NCBI GenBank assembly: GCA_013151255.1
Contig: JAADIQ010000077.1
Span: 1 to 64,000, forward strand
Source: Alphaproteobacteria bacterium
Lineage (GTDB): Bacteria; Pseudomonadota; Alphaproteobacteria; Caulobacterales; Parvularculaceae
Reading direction: 5' to 3'
Length of the DNA stretch: 64,000 nucleotides
This document shows positions 45,466-54,589 of this stretch, piece by piece. The number at the start of each line of letters is the position of its first letter. The first letter of the stretch is position 1. The notes under the pieces are model-generated. The model did no database searches. It was given only the letters and a program-made list of their open reading frames with translations, and was not told where the DNA came from. A program made the translations under genes and the position numbers.

Positions 45466-46479
45466 TCAGCGCTCATATTTCGAGACCTTTTGTGTAATCG
45501 CGCCGAAAATAGATTTGCCGGCTTTATCCTTCATCTTGATTTCAACCGTGTCGCCAAACTTCATGAAGGGGGTTTTGGCGGCGCCGTCATAGATGGTTTC
45601 GATCATACGGATTTCGGCAATGCAGGAATAGCCGTCACCGCCGTCGCTGATGGGTTTGCCGGGCCCGCCGTCGAGCTTGTTGGATACCGTGCCGGAGCCG
45701 ATGATTGTGCCCGCCGACAGGGGCCGTGATTTTGCCGCATGGGCGATCAGTTGCGCGAAGTTGAAGGTAAGGTCGACGCCGGCATTGGCGCGCCCGAACG
45801 GGGCTCCATTATAGTTGACCATGAGTGGCAGATGCACCGCGCCATCGCGCCACGCATCGCCCAACTCTTCCGGCGTCACCGCGCAAGGCGAAAAAGCAGA
45901 GGATGGTTTTGACTGGAAGAAGCCAAAGCCTTTAGCAAGTTCGCCGGGAATAAGCCCGCGCAGGGAAACATCGTTCACCAGCATGATCAGGCGGATATAA
46001 TCGCCCGCCTCATCAGCGCTGACGCCCATGGGCACGTCGCCGGTGATGACCGCAACCTCGCCCTCCATGTCGATGCCCCAGCCCTCGTCGGTCGCCATCG
46101 CGATATCATCGCGGGGGCCTAAAAACGTATCCGAGCCGCCCTGATACATTAACGGGTCGGTATAAAAACTCGTCGGCACTTCCGCGCCGCGCGCTTTCCT
46201 CACCAGTTCCACATGGTTGAGATAGGCCGAACCATCCGCCCACTGATAGCTGCGCGGCAAGGGCGAGGCGCATTCGCGCTCGTGGAACCGCTCTACGGGC
46301 GCTGACCCAACCTCCAGGCTTTGCGCCAGCTCACGAAGGCCCGGCTCGGCCGCATCCCAATCGTCAAGCGCCGCCTGTAGTGTCGGCGCGATACGCCCGG
46401 CATCGGTGTAGCGGGTCAAATCTTTTGATACGATGACAAGCCTGCCGTCGCGGCCCTCATTAAGTGATGCGAGTTTCAT
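45466..46479 (-). CDS. Fumarylacetoacetate hydrolase-family protein
   Basis: 337 residues; GAGGA precedes the ATG. Family motifs are GIDMEGEVAVITGDVPMGVS, DVSLRGLIPGELAKGFGFFQ, KPSSAFSPCAVTPEELGDAW and the C-terminal GTIIGSGTVSNKLD. The acidic residues that bind the metal are in EGEVAVI and NDVSLR. In the homogentisate route it splits fumarylacetoacetate into fumarate and acetoacetate. The dioxygenase that starts the route is at 47963 in the same orientation. The isomerase that usually lies between the two steps is not in the window, so maleylacetoacetate may be hydrolysed directly or isomerised elsewhere. Confidence 0.9.
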   Translation of the reverse strand: MKLASLNEGRDGRLVIVSKDLTRYTDAGRIAPTLQAALDDWDAAEPGLRELAQSLEVGSAPVERFHERECASPLPRSYQWADGSAYLNHVELVRKARGAEVPTSFYTDPLMYQGGSDTFLGPRDDIAMATDEGWGIDMEGEVAVITGDVPMGVSADEAGDYIRLIMLVNDVSLRGLIPGELAKGFGFFQSKPSSAFSPCAVTPEELGDAWRDGAVHLPLMVNYNGAPFGRANAGVDLTFNFAQLIAHAAKSRPLSAGTIIGSGTVSNKLDGGPGKPISDGGDGYSCIAEIRMIETIYDGAAKTPFMKFGDTVEIKMKDKAGKSIFGAITQKVSKYER

Positions 46480-46488
46480 GGTTTTTCC

Positions 46489-47505
46489 TCAATCAAAGTC
46501 ATTTTCCAAAACAATCCGGTAGCGCGCCTTGCCGGCATCAAGATGCTCCATCGCCGCGTTTATGTCGGACATTTTAAATTGCTCCGTCATTGGTGCGATA
46601 TCGTGCCGGCTGCAAAAATCCAGCATTTGCGCGGTCACCGCCGGCGAGCCTACGGGCGAGGCGCTGATCTGGTTTTGCCCGCCCATGATCGCCGGGATGT
46701 GCACCGGCACCGGCTCGCCGACGGCGCCAACAAAGTGCAGCCGCCCGCGCGGCGCCAGCGTGCGCATCAGCCGCGTCCAGTCAAGCGTGACGGCGACGGT
46801 TGCGAGCAGGAAGTCAAACCGGCCTTTGGCCTGTTTCCAGGCGCCGGGATCGCGCGAGTTCAAGGTTTTGTGGGCGCCAAATTCCCGGGCTTCTTTTTCC
46901 TTGTCCGGCGAGGAGGTAAACGCCGTCACCTCGCAGCCCCATTTGTTGAGGAACTGCAAGCCAAGATGGCCGAGCCCGCCAATGCCGATAACGCCGACTT
47001 TGTCGGTTGGCTTGACGCTAAATTGCACCAGCGGATTAAACACGGTGACGCCGCCGCAGAACAACGGCCCGGCTTTTTTAAAATCGACATCCTCCGGCAA
47101 GGGGATCGCCCATACCCACTGGCAACGAACAATATCGGCAAAGCCGCCATGGCGCCCGATAATCGTCGCCTCATTGCCGGGCGAAAGATTATGATCGCCG
47201 CTGAGGCTTTGCTGCGAGTTGAGGTTGCTTTTCGAAAGCCAGCCAAGGCCGACTTTCTGGCCGACCGTGAGGCCGGCGACATTGGCGCCAACTTCGCGCA
47301 CCCGGCCAACCACCTCGTGGCCGCCGACAAACGGATAGGCGGTGCGGCCCCATTCATTGGCCCACATCGACAGGTCCGAGTGACACAGCCCACAATAATC
47401 GACGTCGATATCAATCTCATCGGGACCAAGGGCCCCGAGTTCGTATTCGAAAGGCTTGAAGGGTTCTTTTGGGCCAGCGGCGGCCCATGCGCGTATTGTC
47501 GTCAA
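46489..47505 (-). CDS. Zinc-dependent alcohol dehydrogenase, cinnamyl-alcohol type (TTG start)
   Basis: 338 residues from a TTG at 47505 that lies 7 bases after AGGAGA; the frame runs back to 47649 but that leader would overlap the small secreted gene. The catalytic zinc ligands are in DYCGLCHSDLSMW and GGHEVVGRVREVGANVAGL, and the cofactor motif is GVIGIGGLGHLGLQFLNKWG. It belongs to the group of YahK/cinnamyl-alcohol dehydrogenases, which reduce aromatic and aliphatic aldehydes. The structural-zinc cysteine cluster is shortened, since only one Cys pair is obvious. It is co-directional with fah, 9 bases apart. Confidence 0.88.
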   Translation of the reverse strand: MTTIRAWAAAGPKEPFKPFEYELGALGPDEIDIDVDYCGLCHSDLSMWANEWGRTAYPFVGGHEVVGRVREVGANVAGLTVGQKVGLGWLSKSNLNSQQSLSGDHNLSPGNEATIIGRHGGFADIVRCQWVWAIPLPEDVDFKKAGPLFCGGVTVFNPLVQFSVKPTDKVGVIGIGGLGHLGLQFLNKWGCEVTAFTSSPDKEKEAREFGAHKTLNSRDPGAWKQAKGRFDFLLATVAVTLDWTRLMRTLAPRGRLHFVGAVGEPVPVHIPAIMGGQNQISASPVGSPAVTAQMLDFCSRHDIAPMTEQFKMSDINAAMEHLDAGKARYRIVLENDFD

Positions 47506-47524
47506 TTGCAAGTCTCCTGTTGAG

Positions 47525-47842
47525 TTAAGTATCGAGGCTTTCGCGCGCTTCATCGGCCTCGCAACGCGCATATCTCGCCGCCGCGTCTGCGTAGCGTTCA
47601 GCGGCGGCTGCGAAATCTTCCAGTTTTCTAATATAAGCTGCAACATCACTGCGGTAACGGGTTAGCACACGGGCGTCGCAATCATTTTCTTCACCAAAAC
47701 GCGCATCAGCCAGGCAAGAAGGCGGGCGCGGGCGCTCATAGGATTGCGGCGCTTGCGGCGCGCGGCCAGCGGACGGGCAATAGGCCTCAGCCGCGCTGAT
47801 ACTCACAAGTAAAACCAACCCCGTGCACAGAAAAACCTTCAT
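47525..47842 (-). CDS. Small secreted protein of unknown function
   Basis: 105 residues from the ATG at 47842, preceded by GGAGGGG; a TTG at 47845 is less likely. The signal peptide is VFLCTGLVLLVSISAAEA. The mature part has four cysteines (YCPS, SCLAD, DCDAR, RCEAD) and an Ala-rich helical stretch (YIRKLEDFAAAAERYADAAA). I recognise no family. It sits between hmgA and the alcohol dehydrogenase on the same strand. Confidence 0.65.
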   Translation of the reverse strand: MKVFLCTGLVLLVSISAAEAYCPSAGRAPQAPQSYERPRPPSCLADARFGEENDCDARVLTRYRSDVAAYIRKLEDFAAAAERYADAAARYARCEADEARESLDT

Positions 47843-47962
47843 CAAACCCCTCCTGCAATATTTGAAAAGCGCGCCATGATACGCCGCGCATGTGGAACCT
47901 CATGCACTGAGATAATGTCAATACCATGCGCAGGCGCGTGCGCCAAATCCGTTTAAAGTTGG

Positions 47963-49096
47963 CTAATCTCGCGCCTTCCATGAATTGACATAGTCCGCAT
48001 CCTCCACCGCCGCGGCGGCCTCGCCGATATCGAGCGGGTCGCGGGTATCTATCATCACGGCATATTCATTCGTACCGGGAGTTTTCTGCTCCAGCATGTT
48101 TTGCAGTGCCTTGGGGTGCGGCCCGTGGGTGAAGCCAGCCGGATGAAATGTCATCATGCCGGCGTCGATATTATCGCGGCTGAAGAAGTCGCCAGCGTGG
48201 TAGAACAATACCTCGTCATAATCATCATTGTTGTGAAAGAACGGGACTTTCAAGGCGCCGGGGTCAGTCTCAAACGGGCGCGGCGCAAATGTGCAGATGA
48301 CGAAGCGGTCTGACACGAAGGTCGTATGCGCCGATGGCGGCACATGATAGCGATGGCTCATAAGCGGGCGGATATGGCGGACATTCAACCGCACCGGCGA
48401 TAGCTCGCCATGCCAGCCGACCACGTCAAGCGGGTTATAGGGATACGTCGCGACAGAGACTTGCCCGCGCTTTTTAATTTCCACCCGGGTCTCGCCATCG
48501 TCCGCCTGATGGGCTTTGAACGCATCGTTGATTTTCGGCGCATCCATCATCGCCGGATCAAACACCGCGTGGTTCCCGAGCATGCCTTTGTCCGGCAATG
48601 TGTAATGGGTGTTGGTCGCCTCAATCATCAAAATGGCTGTCGGCAACGTTGGCGCGAGGCGCCACATGGTTCCGCGCGGCAGGAGAATATAGTCGCCCGG
48701 TTCAAATGCGAGATGTCCGTAATCGCAGAACAGATCGCCCTCGCCCTGATGAATAAACAAAAGCTGGTCGCCGTCGCCATTGCGCGCCAGCGCCGACATC
48801 GGCCTGTCGAGCTTCCAAAACCGGATATCTGTGGCGTTATTGTAGAGCACAACAGGCGCGCTCCATGGGCTGGGGCTCGCCTCGTCCAGGGCGACCAGAT
48901 TATAGGCGCGCGGGCGCAAGGGGCCTTCGAAATTCACCCAGCCGGTTGGCGGGCGCTTGTGGTGCATGAAGGCGGCGGGGCCAAAAAACCCTTCCTTGGA
49001 GATTTCCCGCTCATAAGTGCCCGACGGCATATCGGCGTGGGCCTGGCGCGAGGCTACGCCTTCTATGCGTGAAGCGGTGATCCATTTGCCGGCCAT
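47963..49096 (-). CDS. hmgA: Homogentisate 1,2-dioxygenase-like protein
   Basis: 377 residues. The enzyme opens homogentisate to maleylacetoacetate using Fe(II). Blocks that match are HHKRPPTGWVNFEGPLRPRA, QLLFIHQGEGDLFCDYGHLA, LPRGTMWRLAPTLPTAILMI, NNDDYDEVLFYHAGDF and MMTFHPAGFTHGPHPKALQ, which supply the His-His-Glu iron site. It is shorter than the pseudomonad enzyme (about 430) but fits the compact form seen in some alphaproteobacteria. A palindrome at 49126 lies 30 bases upstream. A stand-alone gene followed on the same strand by ADH and FAH. Confidence 0.88.
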   Translation of the reverse strand: MAGKWITASRIEGVASRQAHADMPSGTYEREISKEGFFGPAAFMHHKRPPTGWVNFEGPLRPRAYNLVALDEASPSPWSAPVVLYNNATDIRFWKLDRPMSALARNGDGDQLLFIHQGEGDLFCDYGHLAFEPGDYILLPRGTMWRLAPTLPTAILMIEATNTHYTLPDKGMLGNHAVFDPAMMDAPKINDAFKAHQADDGETRVEIKKRGQVSVATYPYNPLDVVGWHGELSPVRLNVRHIRPLMSHRYHVPPSAHTTFVSDRFVICTFAPRPFETDPGALKVPFFHNNDDYDEVLFYHAGDFFSRDNIDAGMMTFHPAGFTHGPHPKALQNMLEQKTPGTNEYAVMIDTRDPLDIGEAAAAVEDADYVNSWKARD

Positions 49097-49125
49097 AATG
49101 TTATCTCCATGGGAAATTCAAATTA

Positions 49126-49139
49126 GTAACATTTGTTAC
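49126..49139. promoter_or_regulatory. Palindromic operator candidate upstream of hmgA
   Basis: GTAACATTTGTTAC has perfect 5-base arms around ATTT and lies 30 bases from the hmgA start. A small basic open frame (49101-49268, minus) also covers it, but I do not support that as a gene. No regulator gene is adjacent. Confidence 0.5.
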
Positions 49140-49301
49140 CATTTTGCCCGCTTCGCCGCAATAGGCGGCAAAGCCGCGTAAATCGGCTCTTTCCCTCGCC
49201 GCCTGTGTTTGGTAACGCCTGCGCGACCAGCCGCCTTTGGGCTTGCGCTTGGGCCCTGATCTGGCCATTTGAAGCGCCCCAGACCACTGAGTGAGGATGA
49301 C

Positions 49302-50261
49302 GTGAAGCAAACCAAACTGTTGATTTTGGGCTCCGGCCCCGCCGGTTTAACCGCCGCGATTTATGCCGCCCGCGCCGGTCTGGAGCCGGTCCTCGTTCAT
49401 GGGCTGCAGCCTGGCGGTCAGATGACTATCACCACCGATGTTGAAAATTATCCAGGCTTTGCCGACGTCATCCAGGGCCCGTGGCTGATGGAGCAGATGC
49501 AAAAGCAGGCTGAGCATGTGGGAACCGAATTCATCAATGACATCATTGTCGATGTCGATCTCGCCAAGCGGCCATTCACGCTGAAAGGCGACAGCGGCGA
49601 GGACTATCTCACTGACGTGCTGGTCATCGCCACGGGCGCGCAAGCCAAATGGCTTGGGCTGGCGTCGGAGAAAAAATTTCAGGGCTTTGGCGTATCGGCC
49701 TGCGCGACGTGCGACGGGTTTTTCTATCGCGGCAAAGAGGTCATCGTCGTTGGCGGCGGCAACACCGCCGTTGAAGAGGCGCTCTATCTTGCAAGCCTCG
49801 CCAAAAAGGTGACGCTGGTGCATCGCCGTGATGAATTGCGCGCCGAGAAAATTTTGCAGACCCGGCTTTTCAACAAAGAAAATGTCGACATCATCTGGGA
49901 CCACGGCCTCGATGAAGTTCTGGGTACGGAAAACCCGCTGGGCGTCACTGGCGCGCGGCTGAAACACGCTAAGACCGGCGCAACCAAAGAACTGGCTGTC
50001 GATGGCGTCTTTATCGCCATTGGCCACAAACCCTCAACCGAGCTGTTTGCTGGTAAACTGCCGATGAATTCCCACGGCTACCTCGATACCGCGCCAGATT
50101 CCACCGCCACCACAATTCCCGGCGTTTATGCAGCCGGTGACGTTACTGACGACACCTACCGCCAAGCGGTGACTGCCGCCGGCATGGGCTGCATGGCGGC
50201 GTTGGAGGCTGAAAAGTTCCTCGCCGCACAAGAAACCTCGCACAGCGCCGCAGCCGAGTAG
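49302..50261 (+). CDS. trxB: Thioredoxin reductase (GTG start)
   Basis: 319 residues from the GTG at 49302, which follows GAGGA; a TTG at 49269 would add 11 residues with no site. LLILGSGPAGLTAAIYAARA is the FAD motif, CATCDG is the redox-active disulfide, VVGGGNTAVEEALYLA binds NADPH, and GVYAAGDVTDDTYRQAVTAA is the second FAD motif. It reduces thioredoxin with NADPH. It stands before the DUF302 gene by 37 bases. It is housekeeping and an anchor for the organism-wide backbone. Confidence 0.95.
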   Translation: MKQTKLLILGSGPAGLTAAIYAARAGLEPVLVHGLQPGGQMTITTDVENYPGFADVIQGPWLMEQMQKQAEHVGTEFINDIIVDVDLAKRPFTLKGDSGEDYLTDVLVIATGAQAKWLGLASEKKFQGFGVSACATCDGFFYRGKEVIVVGGGNTAVEEALYLASLAKKVTLVHRRDELRAEKILQTRLFNKENVDIIWDHGLDEVLGTENPLGVTGARLKHAKTGATKELAVDGVFIAIGHKPSTELFAGKLPMNSHGYLDTAPDSTATTIPGVYAAGDVTDDTYRQAVTAAGMGCMAALEAEKFLAAQETSHSAAAE

Positions 50262-50264
50262 CGG

Positions 50265-50277
50265 CGCAATCGCAACT
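50265..50277. promoter_or_regulatory. Weak shared-motif match before the DUF302 gene
   Basis: CGCAATCGCAACT has the same spacing as TGCA-N2-TGCAACT with two T-to-C changes. It lies 22 bases before the DUF302 start and overlaps the very end of trxB, so it may be chance. Confidence 0.2.
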
Positions 50278-50298
50278 GTATAATTTCGGGAGATAGGA

Positions 50299-50778
50299 AT
50301 GGTAAAAACATTATCCGCAGCGCTGGTTTTGATAGTTGCGAGCTTGTTCGCCAGCGTAAGTTTGGCAAACGATGAAGCCGGCATCGGTCTAATCAAAAAG
50401 CAAAGCGCTTATTCTTTCGACGACACTGTCGCGAAACTTGAGGCGGCGCTAGCCGAGCGCAATATTGGCGTGATGAACACAATTGACCATGCCGCCGGCG
50501 CGCAAACCGTCGACCAGTCGCTGCGGCCGACAACGCTGTTAATTTTCGGCAATCCCGCAATTGGCTCCCAACTCATGGCGGCCAGCCAGTCCATCGGCAT
50601 CGATTTGCCGCTAAAGGCGCTAGTCTATGAAGATGAAAACGGCGTGATTTGCGTTGAGTATAACGACATTGCCTATCTCGCCCGGCGGCACGGTATTGCG
50701 GCTGACCATCCGGTGATTGCACGCATCGCCGGCGGGCTTGAAATGGTGACCGACGCCGCGACACGCCCAGCTGAATAA
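50299..50778 (+). CDS. DUF302-domain secreted protein
   Basis: 159 residues, with GGGAGATAGG before the ATG. A signal peptide (LVLIVASLFASVSLA) leads to the DUF302 fold: VAKLEAALAERNIGVMNTID, RPTTLLIFGNPAIGSQLMAA and LKALVYEDENGVICVEYNDI. The biochemical role of DUF302 is not established to my knowledge. It follows trxB and precedes the protocatechuate operon by 113 bases, with no clear functional link to either. Confidence 0.85.
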   Translation: MVKTLSAALVLIVASLFASVSLANDEAGIGLIKKQSAYSFDDTVAKLEAALAERNIGVMNTIDHAAGAQTVDQSLRPTTLLIFGNPAIGSQLMAASQSIGIDLPLKALVYEDENGVICVEYNDIAYLARRHGIAADHPVIARIAGGLEMVTDAATRPAE

Positions 50779-50891
50779 CGCTAAACAAGCCTTTCAATTG
50801 CTTAATTCTGATGGATCAAAACGCTTTTGAATTGGCGTTTTGCAGGCCTTCTGGCAAGCTTGTCACATCCAGATGAGCCGGAGTTATTGCC

Positions 50892-51644
50892 ATGGGCGTT
50901 GTCGTCCAAAATATCAAACGCGTTGACCGCGTCACCGTCGACGCCTTTGCGGCGGGACGCTACGGCGTTGCGACCGTCCATGAAGCGCAAGGGCGCAAGG
51001 GGCTTTTGGCGCCGGGCGTCAACCCGATTTATAAAGGCGCCCATGTCGCCGGTACAGCGGTCACCATTTCCGCGCCGCCATGCGACAACTGGATGATCCA
51101 TGTCGCGGTTGAGCAATGCCAGCCCGGCGATGTTCTGGTGCTGGCGCCAACTTCTGATTCTGACGCCGGTTATTTCGGCGATCTGCTCGCAACCTCGCTG
51201 GTCGCGCACGGCGTTAAAGCCTTGATCATCAATGCCGGCGTCCGCGACACCAAAGACCTCACGGAAATGAAATTTCCGGTCTGGTCAAAATGCGTCTTCT
51301 CGCAAGGCACGGTTAAGGAAACTCTGGGCAGCGTGAATGTGCCGGTGGTCTGCGCCGGCGCGCTGGTCCATCCGGGCGATCTCATCATCGCCGATGATGA
51401 CGGCGTCGTCGTCGTCGCACGAGAAGAGGCGGCGAGCGTCCTTGAAAAATCGAAACAGCGCGAGGCTGATGAGGAAGACAAACGCAAACGCCTCGCAGCG
51501 GGAGAACTTGGTCTTGATATATATAAGTCTGGCGGCGCTGGGGCTGAGATATGTCGATCAGGCGGATACGGATTAACCGCATATGCTCACTGCAATCCCG
51601 GCGACATTGATGCGCGGCGGCACCTCCAAGGGGCTCTATTTTGA
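50892..51644 (+). CDS. ligK: 4-carboxy-4-hydroxy-2-oxoadipate aldolase with probable C-terminal frameshift
   Basis: The literal frame gives 250 residues. The enzyme splits the last intermediate of the protocatechuate 4,5-pathway to pyruvate and oxaloacetate. [28 protein letters not shown] carries the Gly-rich loop and the Arg-Asp pair of this RraA-like aldolase (residues about 97-124). After Gly-Leu-Asp-Ile-Tyr (near 51524) the literal frame loses homology, while the +1 frame reads [16 protein letters not shown] and stops at 51576, six bases before ligU. The run ATATATATA at 51517-51525 is the likely slip site. Family C-termini end in a similar GLxYVD pattern. The catalytic core is unaffected. 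CCGGAG precedes the ATG. Confidence 0.88.
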   Translation: MGVVVQNIKRVDRVTVDAFAAGRYGVATVHEAQGRKGLLAPGVNPIYKGAHVAGTAVTISAPPCDNWMIHVAVEQCQPGDVLVLAPTSDSDAGYFGDLLATSLVAHGVKALIINAGVRDTKDLTEMKFPVWSKCVFSQGTVKETLGSVNVPVVCAGALVHPGDLIIADDDGVVVVAREEAASVLEKSKQREADEEDKRKRLAAGELGLDIYKSGGAGAEICRSGGYGLTAYAHCNPGDIDARRHLQGALF

Positions 51645-52677
51645 TAAAAGCGCCCTGCCCGAGGATAAAAACCTGCGCGACCGTGTGCTGCTGGCGGCGA
51701 TGGGCTCGCCCGACATCCGCCAGATTGACGGCGTTGGCGGCGCACACCCCTTAACCAGCAAAGTTGCGGTGATCTCGCCATCCAGCCGCGATGACGCCGA
51801 TGTCGATTATCTCTTCCTTCAAGTTGTGGTCGACAAAAAACAAGTCAGCGACAGCCAGAATTGTGGCAACATTCTCGCTGGCGTCGGCCCCTGGGCGATT
51901 GACCACGGGCTTGTGGAATGCGCCGGCGAGACGACGCCGGTGCGCATTCATATGGTCAACACGGGAAGCATCGCAGTTGCGCATGTGCCGACGCCGAACG
52001 GCGCGGTCAACTATGAGGGCGATGCGCGCATTGACGGTGTGCCGGGAACCGCATCACCGATCCCGATTGATTTTATCGACGTCGCCGGCGCCAGTTGCGG
52101 CGCGTTGTTTCCGACCGGCAAGCCCCGCGACACCATCGACGGCGTTGACGTCACCTGTATCGACAATGGCATGCCGGTGGTCTTGCTGCGTGCAAGCGAT
52201 TTTGGCGTAACGGGTACAGAATCGCCTGAGGAACTGGAACTAAACACAAATCTGAAACAACGCGTTGAGGCCATTCGATTAAAGGCCGGCCCGATGATGA
52301 AGCTTGGCGATGTCGCCGGCAAAACCGTGCCGAAAATGACGCTGATTTCTCCCCCCGTTCGTGGCGGCGCCCTCTCGACACGGAGTTTTATCCCGCACCG
52401 CGTGCACGAGGCGATCGGCGTTCTTGGCGCGGTGAGCGTCGCCGCCGCGTGCCTCGCGCCCGGCTCTGTCGCCGCAAACATTGCGACGGTTAAAGCCAAC
52501 GCCTCGGGCGTGCAACGCCTCGACATTGAACATCCAAGCGGATTTTTCACGGTCGAAATGGAAGTCCAAACCGATGCCGGCTCACTATCGATCAAACGCT
52601 CCGCTTTATTGCGCACGGCGCGCCCATTAATGCGTGGCGAGATATTAATCCCGTCAACTCTATGGAGCGGCCGATGA
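51583..52677 (+). CDS. ligU: 4-oxalomesaconate tautomerase (PrpF-fold)
   Basis: 364 residues. Signature blocks are [20 protein letters not shown] at the N-terminus, [40 protein letters not shown] with the catalytic Cys, and [20 protein letters not shown]. PrpF-type proteins interconvert tautomers and isomers of unsaturated tricarboxylates; in this operon the substrate is 4-oxalomesaconate, which LigJ then hydrates. ATG follows the repaired ligK stop by 6 bases. The stop overlaps the next ATG (ATGA). Part of one transcription unit with ligJ, ligI, ligA, ligB and ligC. Confidence 0.92.
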   Translation: MLTAIPATLMRGGTSKGLYFDKSALPEDKNLRDRVLLAAMGSPDIRQIDGVGGAHPLTSKVAVISPSSRDDADVDYLFLQVVVDKKQVSDSQNCGNILAGVGPWAIDHGLVECAGETTPVRIHMVNTGSIAVAHVPTPNGAVNYEGDARIDGVPGTASPIPIDFIDVAGASCGALFPTGKPRDTIDGVDVTCIDNGMPVVLLRASDFGVTGTESPEELELNTNLKQRVEAIRLKAGPMMKLGDVAGKTVPKMTLISPPVRGGALSTRSFIPHRVHEAIGVLGAVSVAAACLAPGSVAANIATVKANASGVQRLDIEHPSGFFTVEMEVQTDAGSLSIKRSALLRTARPLMRGEILIPSTLWSGR

Positions 52678-53570
52678 CATTATCGCGCATCGCACTGATC
52701 GGGTTTGGCGAAGTTGGGCAAATCCTTGGCAAGGACCTCGCCGCAAACGGCATTGAAGATATCTCCGCCTGGGATTTAAAGTTTGACGATACCGATAGCG
52801 GACCGTCGCACGCGCTGACCGGCAATTATGTCACCGCCGGCGCGGATGTGCGCGATGCGGTGCGGGATGCAGACCTGGTGATCTCCGCCGTCACCGCGGC
52901 GCAAACCATTGCAGCCGCGCAAAGCGTCGCCGACGCCATCAGGCCGGATGTCTTTTTTGCTGATATGAATTCGGCGTCCCCTTCAGTGAAAACCAAAGCC
53001 GCCGCGATCATCAATGACGCCGGCGGGCGTTATGTCGATGTTGCGGTGATGGCGCCCATTACGCCGAAGCGGTTGGCGACGCCGATGCTGATGGGCGGGC
53101 CGCATGCGCAAGCCCTGATCGACGCCGCAAGCGGGCTCGGATTTGACGGCGCGGTTTTCTTTGACGACGCATATGGCAAAGCCGCCGCCGCCAAAATGTG
53201 CCGCAGCATCGTCGTTAAAGGCATGGAGGCGCTGCTTACAGAAGCGCTGCTTACCGCGCGGCATTATCGCGTCGATGCGTCGGTTATAGCATCGCTCGAC
53301 GATCTCTTTCCGGGCCAGGACTGGGACCGGCTGGCGCATTATATGATTGCCCGCTCGCTGGAGCATGGGGCGCGGCGGGCGGAAGAAATGCGCGAGGTTG
53401 CGCAAACAGTTAGTGAGGCCAATGTCGCCCCGCTGATGAGCGCGGCTTGCGCTGAGCGACAGGACTGGGCGGCGGCGCACAAAGCCGCCATCAACGAGGC
53501 CGAGCTTATACCGATGCTTGATGCTATCCTCAAAACCATTCAGGCGGACAAGGATGCAGGCGCATGCTGA
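52674..53570 (+). CDS. NAD(P)-binding dehydrogenase with DUF1932 C-terminus
   Basis: 298 residues from the ATG at 52674, which overlaps the ligU stop and follows GGAG. The N-terminus is a 6-phosphogluconate-dehydrogenase-like Rossmann domain (IALIGFGEVGQILGKDLAAN; ADMNSASPSVKTKAAAIIND). The second half (KMCRSIVVKGMEALLTEALL onward) is the DUF1932 helical domain. Such proteins occur in several aromatic-catabolic operons without an assigned step. It may reduce or oxidise a pathway side-product such as a 2-oxo/hydroxy acid. Location inside the lig operon is strong evidence of a role in that pathway. Confidence 0.82.
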   Translation: MTLSRIALIGFGEVGQILGKDLAANGIEDISAWDLKFDDTDSGPSHALTGNYVTAGADVRDAVRDADLVISAVTAAQTIAAAQSVADAIRPDVFFADMNSASPSVKTKAAAIINDAGGRYVDVAVMAPITPKRLATPMLMGGPHAQALIDAASGLGFDGAVFFDDAYGKAAAAKMCRSIVVKGMEALLTEALLTARHYRVDASVIASLDDLFPGQDWDRLAHYMIARSLEHGARRAEEMREVAQTVSEANVAPLMSAACAERQDWAAAHKAAINEAELIPMLDAILKTIQADKDAGAC

Positions 53571-54589
53571 TTATCGATTGCCATGGCCATCACACGGTGG
53601 CGCCGCAAGCGCATCTCGATTATCGCGAGGCGCAAAAAGCGCGGTTGAAAGACCCTTCCCTGCCGCACCCCGACCGCGCCGATATCAGCGATGATGAAAT
53701 CCGTGAAGGCATCGAGGCCAATCAGCTCAAGCTACTCAAACAGCGCGGCGCCGACATGACCATATTCAGCCCGCGCGCCTCGCGCATGGAACCGCATATT
53801 GGCGATGCGCAAACCGCGCGCGACTGGTCCATTGCCTGCAACAATCTTATTCACCGGGTGACGCAGCTTTACACCGAAACATTTATCGGGGTCTGTATGT
53901 TGCCGCAAACGCCGGGCGGATCGCTCGACAATTCCATTGCCGAGCTTGAGCGTTGCGTCAACGAATTGGGTTTTGTCGGCTGCAACCTTAACCCGGACCC
54001 GTCTGGCGGGCACTGGACATCGCCGCCGCTCACCGACCGTTACTGGTATCCGCTCTACGAGAAAATGGTTGAGCTGGAAGTTCCGGCGATGGTGCATGTT
54101 TCCGGCTCCTGCAATCCGGCGTTTCACGCGACCGGCTCTTATTACATCGCCGCCGACACCAACGCCTTCATGCAATTTATCCAAGGCAATCTGTTTGCTG
54201 ATTTCCCTGACCTCAAATTCATCGTTCCCCATGGCGGCGGCGCGGCCCCCTATCATTGGGGGCGCTATCGCGGGCTCGCCGACATGCTGAAGCAACCGCC
54301 GGTCGAGACCCATGTGATGAATAATGTCTATTTCGATACATGCGTCTACCATCAGCCCGGTATCGAGCTTCTGTTTAACGTCATCGATATCGACAATATC
54401 CTGTTTGGCTCGGAAATGGTCGGTGCGGTGCGCGGTATAGATCCGCAGACCGGGCAATATTTTGACGACACCAAACGCTATGTCGATAATCTCAAACTTA
54501 GCGAGGACGATCGGCGCAAGGTTTATGAAGGCAATGCAAGGCGGGTCTATCCGCGCCTCGACAAAATGCTGAAAGCGCGCGGCAAATGA
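53564..54589 (+). CDS. ligJ: 4-oxalomesaconate hydratase
   Basis: 341 residues, the length of the sphingomonad enzyme. It is an amidohydrolase-fold protein: IIDCHGHHTVAPQ gives the first metal ligands, ADMTIFSPRASRMEPHIG is the substrate region, VPAMVHVSGSCNP and FIVPHGGGAAPYHWGRYRG provide further ligands, and GSEMVGAVRGIDP closes the site. It adds water to 4-oxalomesaconate to give 4-carboxy-4-hydroxy-2-oxoadipate, the LigK substrate. Its ATG overlaps the preceding stop and its stop overlaps the ligI ATG (ATGA). Confidence 0.93.
   Translation: MLIIDCHGHHTVAPQAHLDYREAQKARLKDPSLPHPDRADISDDEIREGIEANQLKLLKQRGADMTIFSPRASRMEPHIGDAQTARDWSIACNNLIHRVTQLYTETFIGVCMLPQTPGGSLDNSIAELERCVNELGFVGCNLNPDPSGGHWTSPPLTDRYWYPLYEKMVELEVPAMVHVSGSCNPAFHATGSYYIAADTNAFMQFIQGNLFADFPDLKFIVPHGGGAAPYHWGRYRGLADMLKQPPVETHVMNNVYFDTCVYHQPGIELLFNVIDIDNILFGSEMVGAVRGIDPQTGQYFDDTKRYVDNLKLSEDDRRKVYEGNARRVYPRLDKMLKARGK

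Noticed and set aside
46543-47523. 326-residue plus-strand open frame antisense to the alcohol dehydrogenase
   Set aside because: It mirrors the dehydrogenase, has no ribosome site and no domain; the minus-strand gene has zinc and cofactor motifs.
49101-49310. Small basic minus-strand open frame between hmgA and trxB
   Set aside because: It overlaps the trxB start and the palindrome, and shows no family or clear ribosome site.
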